A program made the translations under genes and the position numbers. Shown here in pieces: positions 25,070 to 33,937 of a stretch of 64,000 nt of DNA. How positions within the stretch are numbered: the stretch's first letter is position 1; each line of letters begins with the position of its first letter. The notes under the pieces were generated by a model. It was not told the DNA's origin. It saw only the letters and a program-made list of their open reading frames with translations, and did no database searches. The stretch is from Erythrobacter sanguineus (GTDB lineage Bacteria > Pseudomonadota > Alphaproteobacteria > Sphingomonadales > Sphingomonadaceae), in the NCBI GenBank assembly GCA_945878845.1, contig CAMCUB010000001.1, positions 156,116-220,115 on the forward strand, written 5' to 3'.

Positions 25070-26106
25070 CCGAGCACATCCTCGATCCCGTAGAACCGCG
25101 CCGCGGTGCCCGCGAACAGCGCCGCCTTTTCCTTGGCGCTGGCCGAGCGAGCGAGGCGCTTGAAGGCGTTCCACAGCACCGCATAGTCCGCGCCCCAGTA
25201 GTCGACCGGACAATTGCTTTCGAACATCGCGCGGTTCGCGCCGAAGGCCTCGATGCAGGTCTCGATATAGGGGCGCCACAGCGCGGCGAGGTGTTCGGAG
25301 GAGTGCCCGGCGGCAGGGCCGTCCTCGGGAAGGGCGCAAAAGGCCATCGCTAGCCCGCCAAGCTTGACCACCACGTTCTCGCACTGGGCGAGTTCCTTGA
25401 TGTTGCGGCGCCATTCGTCGAACCGCTCGTGCAGGCGGCCCTTGTAGCTCGCGAGGCCGACCGGCGTGCCGACATGGTCGAGGCAGATCGGCTGATCGGG
25501 GAAGGCGCGCGCCAGATCGATGAGGTCGGGCAGCTGCGGCTCGAGCAGCCAGGCATCGAAGGTCAGACCGCGCTTGCCGAGCTCGGCGAAGCCCTCGCGG
25601 AAGGTCGGATCGAGATAGAGGCCTTGCGGATGGTGGAACGGCGCGCCGAGCACTTGGCCGTCGGCGTCCCAAGCACCGGCATGGCGGATGCCTCTAAAGC
25701 GCGGCGAGGCGGCCTGCAGCGCATCGAGCACCGCACCCGCGCTAGCCCCGCGCGCAAGATCCGCATGGCCCACGATGCCTGCGCAATACCGCGCCGGGCC
25801 ATAGAGCCCGCTCGCCGATTGCGCCGCGACGCCGTTCACGAACTCGACCTCGCCGACCACCTTCAACGCGTCGCCATAGGCAGAATTGTAGAAGGCGCCG
25901 CACTCCATGAAGACCGTGGCGACGATGTTGTGGCCGCTGGTCATGTGCGCGTGGAGCTGGTCGAAGGTGTAATGCGCGTGCGGCGCGATCGCGGCGATGA
26001 AGGGGTGGTGCGGCTCGGGGAACATGCCCACCAAGGCGCGCAGATCCCACAGGTGGTGGTGGGGATCGATGATCGGCAGGTCAGGCTCGATGATGGCTTC
26101 AGTCAT
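25066..26106 (-). CDS. Amidohydrolase family protein (fuconolactonase/PDC-lactonase-like)
   Basis: The 346-residue TIM-barrel metal hydrolase begins with IDPHHHLWD at residues 13-21, the HxH metal site, and has QPICLDHVGTPVG and ENVVVKLGG as later metal-site strands. FESNCPVDYWG near the end carries the conserved Asp. The family hydrolyses lactones or amides of sugar acids and aromatic ring-cleavage products, and the true substrate is unknown. A perfect palindrome sits in the divergent region upstream. Confidence 0.8.
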   Translation of the reverse strand: MTEAIIEPDLPIIDPHHHLWDLRALVGMFPEPHHPFIAAIAPHAHYTFDQLHAHMTSGHNIVATVFMECGAFYNSAYGDALKVVGEVEFVNGVAAQSASGLYGPARYCAGIVGHADLARGASAGAVLDALQAASPRFRGIRHAGAWDADGQVLGAPFHHPQGLYLDPTFREGFAELGKRGLTFDAWLLEPQLPDLIDLARAFPDQPICLDHVGTPVGLASYKGRLHERFDEWRRNIKELAQCENVVVKLGGLAMAFCALPEDGPAAGHSSEHLAALWRPYIETCIEAFGANRAMFESNCPVDYWGADYAVLWNAFKRLARSASAKEKAALFAGTAARFYGIEDVLG

Positions 26107-26153
26107 GGTCTCTCCCTCTCGCTTCCTCGGCGCGGGGGCTGTTGTTCAGCCTC

Positions 26154-26171
26154 CCGCAAGGCGCCTTGCGG
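26154..26171. promoter_or_regulatory. Perfect 18-bp palindrome between divergent genes
   Basis: CCGCAAGGCGCCTTGCGG is a perfect 18-base inverted repeat with no loop. It lies in the 136-base region between the divergent amidohydrolase gene (start 26106) and lipoprotein gene (start 26243). The absence of a loop or T run argues against a terminator. It could be a repressor site that controls both directions. Confidence 0.4.
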
Positions 26172-26242
26172 ATTGTTGTGGACCGCAGGTGTAACGGCAA
26201 GGCCGCTGTGCGTCATCGCCGAATTAGGGGGGATCATCGGGG

Positions 26243-26746
26243 ATGAAGCGGATCGGGCAAGCGGCATTGTTGACGGCGGCGGCGCTGGCGGTGAGCGGGT
26301 GCACGGTGCGGCAATATATGGGCATTTCCACCCGCACGCCTGTCACCGCCGAGGAACAGGCGCGGCTCGATGCAGCTCTGGCAGGTCCGGCGGTTGCTGC
26401 GGGCTGCCCGTGGAGCGCGGACGACGCAAAGCCGGTCAACGTGCCCTGCGACAGCCTCCCGCTGCCGCGCCTCGCGATGCTGGCGGGGATGGACCACAAG
26501 GCGGCGCTGCTCGAGCTGGGTATCCGGTTCGAGGAAGGGCGCGGGGTGGCGCAGGATTGGGGCGAGGCCGAACAGGCGTACCGTCTGGCTGCCTGGCAGA
26601 ATTCTTATATCGCTGGCCAGCAGGTCGCCGGGATCGGCAGCCCGCCGGGACAAAGCTTCACGCCGATCATGGTGCCCGGCGCACCGGGCCTCGAGAGCGC
26701 TCAGGCCCGGCTTGCGAGCCTGCGTGCGCGCAGACGGACACAATAA
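26243..26746 (+). CDS. Sel1-like repeat lipoprotein
   Basis: The 167-residue protein has a lipoprotein signal peptide with lipobox AVSGC, so it should be anchored to a membrane in the cell envelope. One Sel1/TPR-like repeat is visible as ALLELGIRFEEGRGVAQDWGEAE, about residues 92-115. Such proteins usually bind other proteins, and no specific role can be assigned. It converges on the DUF2189 gene. Confidence 0.65.
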   Translation: MKRIGQAALLTAAALAVSGCTVRQYMGISTRTPVTAEEQARLDAALAGPAVAAGCPWSADDAKPVNVPCDSLPLPRLAMLAGMDHKAALLELGIRFEEGRGVAQDWGEAEQAYRLAAWQNSYIAGQQVAGIGSPPGQSFTPIMVPGAPGLESAQARLASLRARRRTQ

Positions 26747-26749
26747 ACG

Positions 26750-27538
26750 CTATTCCACCGCCCGCACATAGAGGTGCCAGGTCGCATGGCCGAGCACCGG
26801 CAGGGCCACCATCAGGCCGAGGAAGACCGGCAGCATCGCCGCCAGCAACACCACCGCGATGATCGCCGCCCAGCCAAGCATCACCGCGAAATTGCGCCGC
26901 ACTACGGCTAGGCTGGTGATGATCGCAGTGAGGAAATCATGCTTGCGCTCGACCAGCAGCGGCAGGCTGACTACAGTGATGGCGTAGAAGGCGAAGGCCA
27001 TCGCTCCGCCAACCGCGCTGCCGACGGCGAGCATGGCAATCCCCTCCGGCGTCGCCAGAGCTGCGAGCGGATCGCGTCCCATCCCGCTTTCGCCCACGAA
27101 GATCGCGAAGATCGCATGGGCGACGATCATCCAGAACGAGAAGGCGACGAAGACGATCACCCCCATCGACAGGATCTGGTCGTCGCCATGGCCCTTGAGC
27201 GCGCCGAGCACCGCGCGCCAGGTCAGCTTCTGTCCGGCCGCGCGGCGGCGGCTTGCCTCGTAGAGGCCGACGGCGACGAAGGGCGCGACCAGCGGGAAGC
27301 CGGCGATGGCGGGGATCAGCCAGGTGAGATTGCCTCCGGCCAGCGTCGTCCAGCCGATCGCCAGCCCCGCGAGCACATAGACCCCGCCGAAGAACAGCCC
27401 GAAGCGCGGCATCGCGAGAAAGTCGCGCCAGCCTGCTGCGAGCGCGGCGCGCAGGTCCGCCCAGCCGAGGTCGGCGCTCGGCTGCGGCCGCGGCAGCGGG
27501 GCGGCGATGAGCGGCGAGGCTCCGTCCAGTCCAGTCAC
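26750..27538 (-). CDS. DUF2189 domain integral membrane protein
   Basis: The 262-residue protein has six or so membrane segments and the DUF2189 pattern, including GWRDFLAMPRFGLFFG near the start and a long helix pair in the middle. The start is a GTG at 27538, chosen because GGAGGGAGGAAAG lies directly upstream as a strong ribosome-binding site. The function of the family is unknown. It follows the S9 peptidase gene on the same strand with a 26-base gap and is likely in its operon. Confidence 0.75.
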   Translation of the reverse strand: MTGLDGASPLIAAPLPRPQPSADLGWADLRAALAAGWRDFLAMPRFGLFFGGVYVLAGLAIGWTTLAGGNLTWLIPAIAGFPLVAPFVAVGLYEASRRRAAGQKLTWRAVLGALKGHGDDQILSMGVIVFVAFSFWMIVAHAIFAIFVGESGMGRDPLAALATPEGIAMLAVGSAVGGAMAFAFYAITVVSLPLLVERKHDFLTAIITSLAVVRRNFAVMLGWAAIIAVVLLAAMLPVFLGLMVALPVLGHATWHLYVRAVE

Positions 27539-27564
27539 CGCGCTTTCCTCCCTCTCCGCCGGGC

Positions 27565-29505
27565 CTACTTCGCCATCTGCGGCTTCAGATAGCGGTCGAA
27601 CCATTCGACCGTGCGCTTCAAGGAATCCAGCTGGTTCTCGCGCTTGCGGAAACCGTGGCCCTCGAGCGGGTAGAACACCGTCTCGACCGTGCGGCCCTTG
27701 GCCTTGAGGATGTCCTCGACCTCCTGCGCCTGTCCGCGCGGCACGCGGATGTCGTTCTCGCCCTGCAAGGTGAGCAGCGGCGCCTTGGCATTGGCGATAT
27801 AGGTGAGCGGGGAGGCGCGGTCGTAGCCCTCGGGGTTTTCCTCGGGCGTGCCCATCAGGCTGCGCAGATAGGCTTTGAGCACCTCGTCCATGTCGCGGTA
27901 CATGGTACGCCAGTTGATGATGCCGAACCACTGCACGCCGGCGGCGAACTCGTCGGGCGCCTTGCCGATCGCCATCAGCGTCATGAACCCGCCGTAGGAG
28001 CCGCCGAAGATGCCGACGCGTTTCGCATCGACATAGCCGCTCTCGACCAGGAACTGCTTGGCCGCGATGGTGTCCTTGAGGTCGCCGCCACCCAGATCGT
28101 TGTAATTGGCGGCCTGGAAGTCCTTGCCGTAGCCGGTCGAGCCGCGGAAGTTGGGCGCGATGATGATATAGCCGCGGCTTGCCAATGCTGCGGCGATATC
28201 GTCGAAAAAGTCGTCGGTCTTGCCGGTGGGGCCGCCGTGGGGGATGACGATCGCGGGGTTGCTGCCGTCGCGCTTCAAGTTGGCGGGCATGGTGACGAGC
28301 GCGCTGATGAGCGTGCCGTCAAAGCTCTTGTAGGTCACCATCTGCGATCCCGCGAGCGCCTCGGGCCGCACGCTGGCGAGCGCAAGCCGGGTGATCGGCG
28401 TGACGGTGTCATCGGCAAGATCGTAGCGGTTCAATTCGCCTGCGACATTGGCGGCCATGTTGACGACCAGCAGCGAAGCGCCGTCGGGCGAGCGCGGGTC
28501 GCTGCCGGAGGTGAAGTTGATCCCCTGCGGCAGCTTGAGCGGCGTTTCCGCGCCCGTGGCGAGGTCGAACTTCACCAGCGTGCTGCGCAGATCGTCGCTG
28601 CTCTCGACCAGCAGCGCCTTGCCGTCACGGGTGAAGCGCAGCGCGGACTGATCCCACACGATCGGTTTCAGCCATTTCCACTCCCCCGATGCGAGGTTGT
28701 AGAGCCCCGCCTGCGAGCGGCCCGTCCGCTCGTTGGTGGTGACCGCCAGCCATTTGCCGTCGGGGCTGACGTCGGCAACGAAGTAGATCGTGTCGTCCTT
28801 GCCCAGCACGCGCGTCGCCTTGCCGGTGGCGACATCGACGCCCCAGATCTCGGAGGCCGACGAATCCACATGCTCGCGATTGGCGAAGATGGTCTTGCCG
28901 CCATCGGCCCAGACCCGCGGCGACCAGCCATACGCGGGATCGGCCTCGGCGGTGAGCACGCGCACCGTGCCGTCGGGCGCAAGCACGGCGAGGTTGGATT
29001 GCGCTTCGCTGCGCGCCTTGACCGACAGCGCGATGAGGCCGTCCGCGCCGCCGGGCACCAGACCGGCCTCGCTCAGGTCAGGGGTGCGCGTGACCTGCTC
29101 GGTCGCGCCGCCGCTGGTGGGGACGCGGTAGACATCGTAATATTCGTCCCCGCCTGCGTCCTGCCGGAAATAGAGCCACTTGCCATCGCGCGAGGCGGCG
29201 AGCCCGGTTTGCGCGTCGTCGGACTGGGTCATCTGCAGCGGCCAGCCGCCCTGCGCCTCGGTGCGCCAGATGTTGTAGCGCCCGGTTAGGTTGGTGACGA
29301 TGAAGACATGCTTGCCGTCCGCGCTCCACGTGGCGCTGCCGACGCTGCGCGAATTTCCGATATCCTCGAGCGGCACTTCGCGCGCCTCGGGATTGACGGG
29401 GGACGCGAGGCTCTTGGGATCGGTCACCGGCCGCTCCGGCGTGGCGATCTGCGCGGCGAGCGGTGAGGCACTGAGCAGCAGCAGCGAGACAATCATCGAA
29501 CGCAT
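27565..29505 (-). CDS. S9 family prolyl oligopeptidase-like peptidase, secreted
   Basis: The 646-residue protein starts with a signal peptide ending in PLAAQ and has a WD/beta-propeller-like region with repeated SxDGKW strands. The C-terminal alpha/beta-hydrolase domain carries the nucleophile elbow GGSYGG, an Asp in GENDIRVP and a His in LEGHGF. This is the dipeptidyl aminopeptidase/acylaminoacyl-peptidase type. It acts in the periplasm or outside the cell. The start at 29505 gives the shorter, better signal peptide. A second S9 enzyme is encoded at 55897. Confidence 0.85.
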   Translation of the reverse strand: MRSMIVSLLLLSASPLAAQIATPERPVTDPKSLASPVNPEAREVPLEDIGNSRSVGSATWSADGKHVFIVTNLTGRYNIWRTEAQGGWPLQMTQSDDAQTGLAASRDGKWLYFRQDAGGDEYYDVYRVPTSGGATEQVTRTPDLSEAGLVPGGADGLIALSVKARSEAQSNLAVLAPDGTVRVLTAEADPAYGWSPRVWADGGKTIFANREHVDSSASEIWGVDVATGKATRVLGKDDTIYFVADVSPDGKWLAVTTNERTGRSQAGLYNLASGEWKWLKPIVWDQSALRFTRDGKALLVESSDDLRSTLVKFDLATGAETPLKLPQGINFTSGSDPRSPDGASLLVVNMAANVAGELNRYDLADDTVTPITRLALASVRPEALAGSQMVTYKSFDGTLISALVTMPANLKRDGSNPAIVIPHGGPTGKTDDFFDDIAAALASRGYIIIAPNFRGSTGYGKDFQAANYNDLGGGDLKDTIAAKQFLVESGYVDAKRVGIFGGSYGGFMTLMAIGKAPDEFAAGVQWFGIINWRTMYRDMDEVLKAYLRSLMGTPEENPEGYDRASPLTYIANAKAPLLTLQGENDIRVPRGQAQEVEDILKAKGRTVETVFYPLEGHGFRKRENQLDSLKRTVEWFDRYLKPQMAK

Positions 29506-29536
29506 GTTTTTCCCTCCCCCAAGGCCACGCACGGCG

Positions 29537-29572
29537 GCGCGAGGCTTAGGTAGATACCACCTTGCCTCGCGC
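29537..29572. other. Extended hairpin between leuA and the S9 peptidase gene
   Basis: GCGCGAGGC and GCCTCGCGC form a perfect 9-bp stem around an 18-base loop that can pair further (AGGT with ACCT). Both neighbours are on the minus strand, so it lies after leuA and 32 bases before the peptidase start. No T run follows it, so a factor-independent terminator is doubtful. It could be an mRNA stabiliser. Confidence 0.35.
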
Positions 29573-29601
29573 GTTCCATAGGGAATCGGGAGCGGCCGCG
29601 C

Positions 29602-31287
29602 CTAGCCGCCTTGGGCCACCGCCGCATTGGCCGCGGAGAGCACCGCGCGCACGCTGGCGGTAGCGATGTCCTCGTCGATCCCGCAGCCCCAGATGGTGCT
29701 GCCGTCAGGGCTGCGGCATTCGAGATACGCTGCCGCGCGTGCGTCCGTGCCCGCACCCAGCGCGTGTTCGGTGTAGTCGACCACTTCGAGATCGACCCCG
29801 AAGGCCTCGCGCAGCGTTCCCATCACGCTCGAGATCAGCCCGTTGCCGCGGCCCGAGACCGATTGCTCGGTGCCCTCGACCGCGATGGTGCCCGCGAAGA
29901 TCCGCGTGCCGTCGGCCGCGCGGCTTTCCTCGTAGCGCACCAGCTGGAAGTGCTTGGGGTGGATCTTGACGTGGTAGGCCTTGCGGAAGGCGTCCCAGAT
30001 GTCGGCGGCATTGAGTTCGCGGCCCAGATCGTCGGCCATCGCCTGCACGTGGCGCGAGAAATCGGCCTGCATCTTCTTGGGGAGCTTGAGGCCCTGATCC
30101 TTCTCCAGCACCCAGGCGAAGCCGCCCTTGCCGGACTGCGAATTGACGCGGATCACCGCTTCATAGCTGCGCCCCAAATCGGCCGGATCGATGGGGAGGT
30201 AAGGGACGCGCCACGCTTCGTCATTCTGCGTCTCGCGCGATTCAAAACCCTTCTTGATCGCGTCCTGATGGCTGCCGCTGAACGCTGTATAGACCAGCTC
30301 GCCGCCATAGGGGTGGCGCTGGTGGACGGGCAGGTCGTTGCAATAGGTGACGGTCTCGATCACCCGGTCGATGTCGGAGAAATCGAGCTCTGGGTCGATC
30401 CCTTGGGTGTAGAGATTGAGCGCCATGGTCACCAGGCAGCAATTGCCGGTGCGCTCGCCATTGCCGAACAGACAGCCCTCGACCCGGTCCGCGCCCGCCA
30501 TCAGCCCCAGCTCTGCCGCCGCAACGCCGGTGCCGCGGTCGTTGTGGGTGTGGAGCGAGAGGATCGCGCTTGTCCGATTGGGCAGGTGGCGGCCGAAATA
30601 TTCTATCTGGTCGGCGTAGATATTGGGCGTCGCCGCTTCGACTGTAGCGGGGAGGTTCAGGATGATCGGGTGTTCGGGGGTGGGTGCGAGCACCTCCATC
30701 ACCGCGGCGCAGACTTCGATCGAGAAATCGAGTTCGGCGGTTGAGAAGGTCTCGGGCGAGTACTGGAAGTGCCAGTCGGTGCCCGGATACTTCGTGGCTT
30801 CATCCCGCATCACCTTGGCACCCGCGACCGCGATGGCTTTCACCTCGTCCTTTGACATCCGGAACACGATGTCGCGCCAAGCGGGGCTCACCGCGTTGTA
30901 GAGGTGGACGATTGCGGCCCGCGCGCCTTCGAGGCTGGCGAAGGAGGTGCGGATCAGGTCCTCGCGGCTTTGCGTGAGCACCTGCACGATCACGTCCTCG
31001 GGGATCGCGTCGGATTTGACCAACCCGGAGATGAAATCGAACTCGGTCGCGCCCGCGCTGGGGAAGCCGACCTCGATCTCCTTCAACCCGATCTCGACCA
31101 GCAGGTCGAAGAAGCGCCGCTTCTTCACCGCATCCATGGGATCGATGATCGACTGGTTGCCGTCGCGCAGATCGGTCGAGAGCCAGCGCGGGGCCTTCTC
31201 GATCAGCTTCGAGGGCCATTGGCGGTTCGGCAGGTCGATCTGGCCGAAAGGGCGATACTTGGCGGAAGGATGCTTGAGCATGGGCAT
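29602..31287 (-). CDS. leuA: 2-isopropylmalate synthase
   Basis: LeuA condenses 2-oxoisovalerate with acetyl-CoA in the first committed step of leucine synthesis. The 561-residue protein is of the longer type: a catalytic barrel with STDLRDGNQ near residue 40 and HTHNDRGTGVAAAE as the metal-binding strand, then a C-terminal regulatory LeuA domain that senses leucine. ATG at 31287 is used, and one at 31281 is also possible. A leucine-rich leader peptide is encoded about 90 bases upstream. Confidence 0.93.
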   Translation of the reverse strand: MPMLKHPSAKYRPFGQIDLPNRQWPSKLIEKAPRWLSTDLRDGNQSIIDPMDAVKKRRFFDLLVEIGLKEIEVGFPSAGATEFDFISGLVKSDAIPEDVIVQVLTQSREDLIRTSFASLEGARAAIVHLYNAVSPAWRDIVFRMSKDEVKAIAVAGAKVMRDEATKYPGTDWHFQYSPETFSTAELDFSIEVCAAVMEVLAPTPEHPIILNLPATVEAATPNIYADQIEYFGRHLPNRTSAILSLHTHNDRGTGVAAAELGLMAGADRVEGCLFGNGERTGNCCLVTMALNLYTQGIDPELDFSDIDRVIETVTYCNDLPVHQRHPYGGELVYTAFSGSHQDAIKKGFESRETQNDEAWRVPYLPIDPADLGRSYEAVIRVNSQSGKGGFAWVLEKDQGLKLPKKMQADFSRHVQAMADDLGRELNAADIWDAFRKAYHVKIHPKHFQLVRYEESRAADGTRIFAGTIAVEGTEQSVSGRGNGLISSVMGTLREAFGVDLEVVDYTEHALGAGTDARAAAYLECRSPDGSTIWGCGIDEDIATASVRAVLSAANAAVAQGG

Positions 31288-31333
31288 GGGATGAGGCTCG
31301 TCGCTTGGATGTCAGGGAAGCTGCGGCAGGTTA

Positions 31334-31387
31334 CCCTTGGGAGCGGTGCCGCGCTGTCCGTGACGCGCGGCCTCCTACGCCCAAGGG
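31334..31387 (-). promoter_or_regulatory. Candidate leuA attenuator structures
   Basis: On the minus strand CCCTTGGG (inside the last codons of the leader peptide) can pair with CCCAAGGG further on. Between them an alternative stem GCCGCGC/GCGCGGC forms at 31371-31348. Mutually linked stems that overlap leader codons are the usual layout of attenuators. No long U run is visible, so the termination step may be Rho-dependent. Confidence 0.45.
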
Positions 31388-31428
31388 CGCATAAGTCGAA
31401 GCAGCAGCGCAAGACCGTTAAGCGTCAT
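31375..31428 (-). CDS. leuL: Leucine-rich leader peptide of leuA
   Basis: The short frame encodes MTLNGLALLLRLMRPWA, in which six of 17 residues are Leu, four of them at positions 8, 9, 10 and 12. A second in-frame ATG at 31440 would add MTRP in front. It lies between the I78-like gene and leuA on the leuA strand, and its 3' codons overlap a stem that can pair with the downstream leader. This is the classic form of an attenuation peptide, in which ribosomes stall when leucyl-tRNA is scarce. It is inferred from sequence only. Confidence 0.6.
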   Translation of the reverse strand: MTLNGLALLLRLMRPWA

Positions 31429-31494
31429 GGGCCGCGTCATTGCCGATAATTGCGCAGCGCGCAAGCCGGGAATGCCCCGAATATCGCGCCGCGC

Positions 31495-31959
31495 TTACCC
31501 GCAGCGCGCGTCGCGGATGATGTTCTGCGCATCGAGCATGATCGAGAGGCGCGGATTTGTCGGATCGGGATTGACGTTGGCGATGCTGCCAAAGGTGACA
31601 AAGCGCAGATTGTCGGTGCGGCCGAGCATCTTGGCGATCTCGGCCCGGGTGGCCTGATCGGCGAGCTTGCCGATGAACTGGCCCATCAGCGGCGCGCCGC
31701 AGGTCCGGGAGGCCGGATCGGTCAGCGTGCCGGGGGCATAGGGGCCGGGGGCAGCGCCGGGCTTGGGCTCGGCGACGGTCGGCGCGACGGTCCCTTGCGC
31801 GACCGGAACGCCGCCCGGACCCGGCGTCGCCTCGCCTTTGCCGATGCGCGCGGCGAAGCTGTCGGCATCATTGCCGGGCTGCTCCGCCTCGCTGCCGCAC
31901 GCGCTGAGCGTGAGGGCAAGAGCGGGAAGAGCAAAGGCGAAAGCGCGCGCGAATGTCAT
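31495..31959 (-). CDS. Lipoprotein with peptidase inhibitor I78-like domain
   Basis: The 154-residue protein has a lipoprotein signal with lipobox LSAC and a low-complexity Gly/Pro/Ala linker. The C-terminal domain from CGAPLMGQFIGKLADQ to IIRDARCG matches the I78 inhibitor pattern: a Cys, a central helix, NPRLSIMLD and a final Cys-Gly. The family inhibits serine proteases in the cell envelope. It lies upstream of the leuA leader on the same strand with no clear functional link to it. Confidence 0.7.
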   Translation of the reverse strand: MTFARAFAFALPALALTLSACGSEAEQPGNDADSFAARIGKGEATPGPGGVPVAQGTVAPTVAEPKPGAAPGPYAPGTLTDPASRTCGAPLMGQFIGKLADQATRAEIAKMLGRTDNLRFVTFGSIANVNPDPTNPRLSIMLDAQNIIRDARCG

Positions 31960-32068
31960 GGCTGCCGGATCCCTGTTATCGAAGCGTGCCCGCCCAAACG
32001 CCCCTTGCGTTACCGGTTTATGACATTCTTGTGCGCCCTACCACTTTGTTGCGTGAGGGCGGGCGAGA

Positions 32069-33220
32069 TTAGTGTCGATGGCGGATGCGGTCAGGCGTCA
32101 GCTGGTCGATGCTTGTGACCCCCATCAGCCGCATCCCGCGCTCGATCTCGTCCTTGAGGATGCCGAGCGCGCGCTCGACCCCGTCCTGCCCGGCGGCTGC
32201 CAGCGCATAGAGATAGAGCCGCCCGCCCGAGGCCGCGCTCGCCCCGCTGCACAGGGCTTTGAGCACATGGGTGCCGCGCCGCACTCCGCCGTCGCAGATG
32301 ATCTCGATCTTGCCGCCGACCGCCTCGACGATTTCGGGCAGCTGGTCGAAGGGCGCGCGGCTGCCGTCCAATTGCCGGCCGCCGTGGTTCGAGATCATGA
32401 TCGCATCCGCGCCGATCTCCACCGCGCGGCGCGCGTCGCCCGCGCTCATGATGCCCTTCAATACGAAGGTGCCGCCCCATTGCTCGCGGATGCGGGCGGC
32501 GCTGTCCCAGTCCATCGCGGTATCGAGCATGGTGTTGAAATATTCGGCGATGCTCACCGCCTTGCCGCTGCCTTCGCTCACATGGGTGTCGAGGTTGGGG
32601 AGGCGGAATTTCTCCCGCAGCACGTAGTCGAGTGTCCACTTCGGGCGCGTCGCATAGCTCCACATGCTCGCCGGGGTGAAGCGCGGCGGGGTGGTGAAGC
32701 CGCTGCGCAAACACCGCTCGCGCTTGCCCGAAACGATGGTGTCGACCGTCAGCGCCAGCGCATCGAACTTCGCCGCCTGACAGCGCTCGATCATGTGGGT
32801 GTTGAGCCCCTTGTCCTTGTGGACATAGAGCTGGAACAGCTTCGGCCCCCTGGTGAGCGCCGCGATCTCCTCGATCGAGCGGGTGGCGAGGCTGGAGATG
32901 CCGAACCACAGCCCGTATTTCTCCGCCGCGCGCGCCACCGCCCGCTCGCCCTCCCAATGGAAGGCGCGCTGAACTGCGGTGGGCGAGAGCATGAGGGGGA
33001 GGGCGGAGCGGCGGCCGAGGATGGTGCAGGAGGTGTCGATCTCGGCCACGCCTGCGAGCACATCGGGCACCAGATCGACCCCCGCAAAGGCGGCGGTGTT
33101 GCGCGCCTTGGTCAACTCGTCATCGGCTGCGCCGTCGATATAGTCGAACACCGGGAAGGGCAGCCGCGCTTTGGCGAGACGGCGGAAATCGTCGATGTTG
33201 TGACAGTCGGAAAGGCGCAT
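32069..33220 (-). CDS. lldD: FMN-dependent alpha-hydroxy-acid dehydrogenase (L-lactate dehydrogenase-like)
   Basis: The 383-residue TIM-barrel flavoenzyme has the family's FPVFDYIDGAADDE start, the active-site strand SNHGGRQLDGS with the catalytic His, and the FMN phosphate site DGGVRRGTHVLKAL. It oxidises L-lactate or a related 2-hydroxy acid and passes electrons to the quinone pool or oxygen. The symbol rests on similarity of form to LldD, and another 2-hydroxy acid substrate is possible. It is divergent from the YHS gene. Confidence 0.85.
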   Translation of the reverse strand: MRLSDCHNIDDFRRLAKARLPFPVFDYIDGAADDELTKARNTAAFAGVDLVPDVLAGVAEIDTSCTILGRRSALPLMLSPTAVQRAFHWEGERAVARAAEKYGLWFGISSLATRSIEEIAALTRGPKLFQLYVHKDKGLNTHMIERCQAAKFDALALTVDTIVSGKRERCLRSGFTTPPRFTPASMWSYATRPKWTLDYVLREKFRLPNLDTHVSEGSGKAVSIAEYFNTMLDTAMDWDSAARIREQWGGTFVLKGIMSAGDARRAVEIGADAIMISNHGGRQLDGSRAPFDQLPEIVEAVGGKIEIICDGGVRRGTHVLKALCSGASAASGGRLYLYALAAAGQDGVERALGILKDEIERGMRLMGVTSIDQLTPDRIRHRH

Positions 33221-33382
33221 GACGGCGGACAGCCTTGAAGCAGGCCTAAGCCCAAGTCGATGACTTTTGTGCGGGGCCTGTCACCTTTCCTCCCTGTAAC
33301 TTTTAAGAGTGAGCGCGCGAAAGACAGGCAGACCGGTCGTGCGGCATTTCTGCCCGCGGCCACCGGCACAAGGATAGCCCCG

Positions 33383-33874
33383 ATGAAATCTGCCCGCCTG
33401 CTTCTCGCCCTTGCGGCGCTCGCCGCCCCGTTCGGCCTCGCTGCCTCGGCGCTTGCCGATGGCGGGATTTACGCCGCCAGCAACAAGATCGCGGTCGGCG
33501 GCTATGACACGGTCAGCTACTTCCGTGGCAAGGGCGTGCCGGTCAAGGGTAACGCGCAGTTCAAGGTGAGCTGGAAGGGCACCGAATGGCGCTTTGCCAC
33601 GGCCGAGAACGCCGCCGCCTTCAAGGCCAATCCGGCCGCCTTCGCGCCGCAATATGGCGGGCATTGTTCCTGGGCGATCGCGCAGGGCTATCTCGCGCCG
33701 GGCGATCCGACCGCCTACGACATCGTCGGCGGGAAGCTCTATCTCAACTACGATCAGGGGATCCGCGCCAAATGGCGCAAGGACATCTCCGGCTTCATCG
33801 CCAAGGGCACGCAGGGCTGGGCGAAGATCCCGGCGGGCAAGACTTACGGCGGATCGTCCTGGTTCGGACTCTGA
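33383..33874 (+). CDS. Secreted YHS domain protein
   Basis: The 163-residue protein has a cleavable signal peptide ending in ASALA and a YHS domain: VGGYDTVSYFRGKGVPVKG, then WRFATAENAAAFKANPAAFAPQYGGHC. The YHS domain is a small metal-associated fold, and this periplasmic type is common in proteobacteria without a proven role. ATG at 33383 begins the signal peptide. A strong terminator follows. Confidence 0.8.
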   Translation: MKSARLLLALAALAAPFGLAASALADGGIYAASNKIAVGGYDTVSYFRGKGVPVKGNAQFKVSWKGTEWRFATAENAAAFKANPAAFAPQYGGHCSWAIAQGYLAPGDPTAYDIVGGKLYLNYDQGIRAKWRKDISGFIAKGTQGWAKIPAGKTYGGSSWFGL

Positions 33875-33888
33875 TTCGCCCGAGGGGC

Positions 33889-33935
33889 GACTGGCGGGCG
33901 TTCCCCCCTTTGCGACCCGCCAGTCGTCTTCTTTT
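33889..33935 (+). terminator. Terminator after the YHS gene
   Basis: GACTGGCGGG and CCCGCCAGTC form a perfect 10-bp stem around a 17-base loop. It is followed by GTCTTCTTTT on the plus strand. It lies 14 bases after the YHS stop codon and just before the end of the convergent YceI gene. Confidence 0.75.
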
Positions 33936-33937
33936 GC

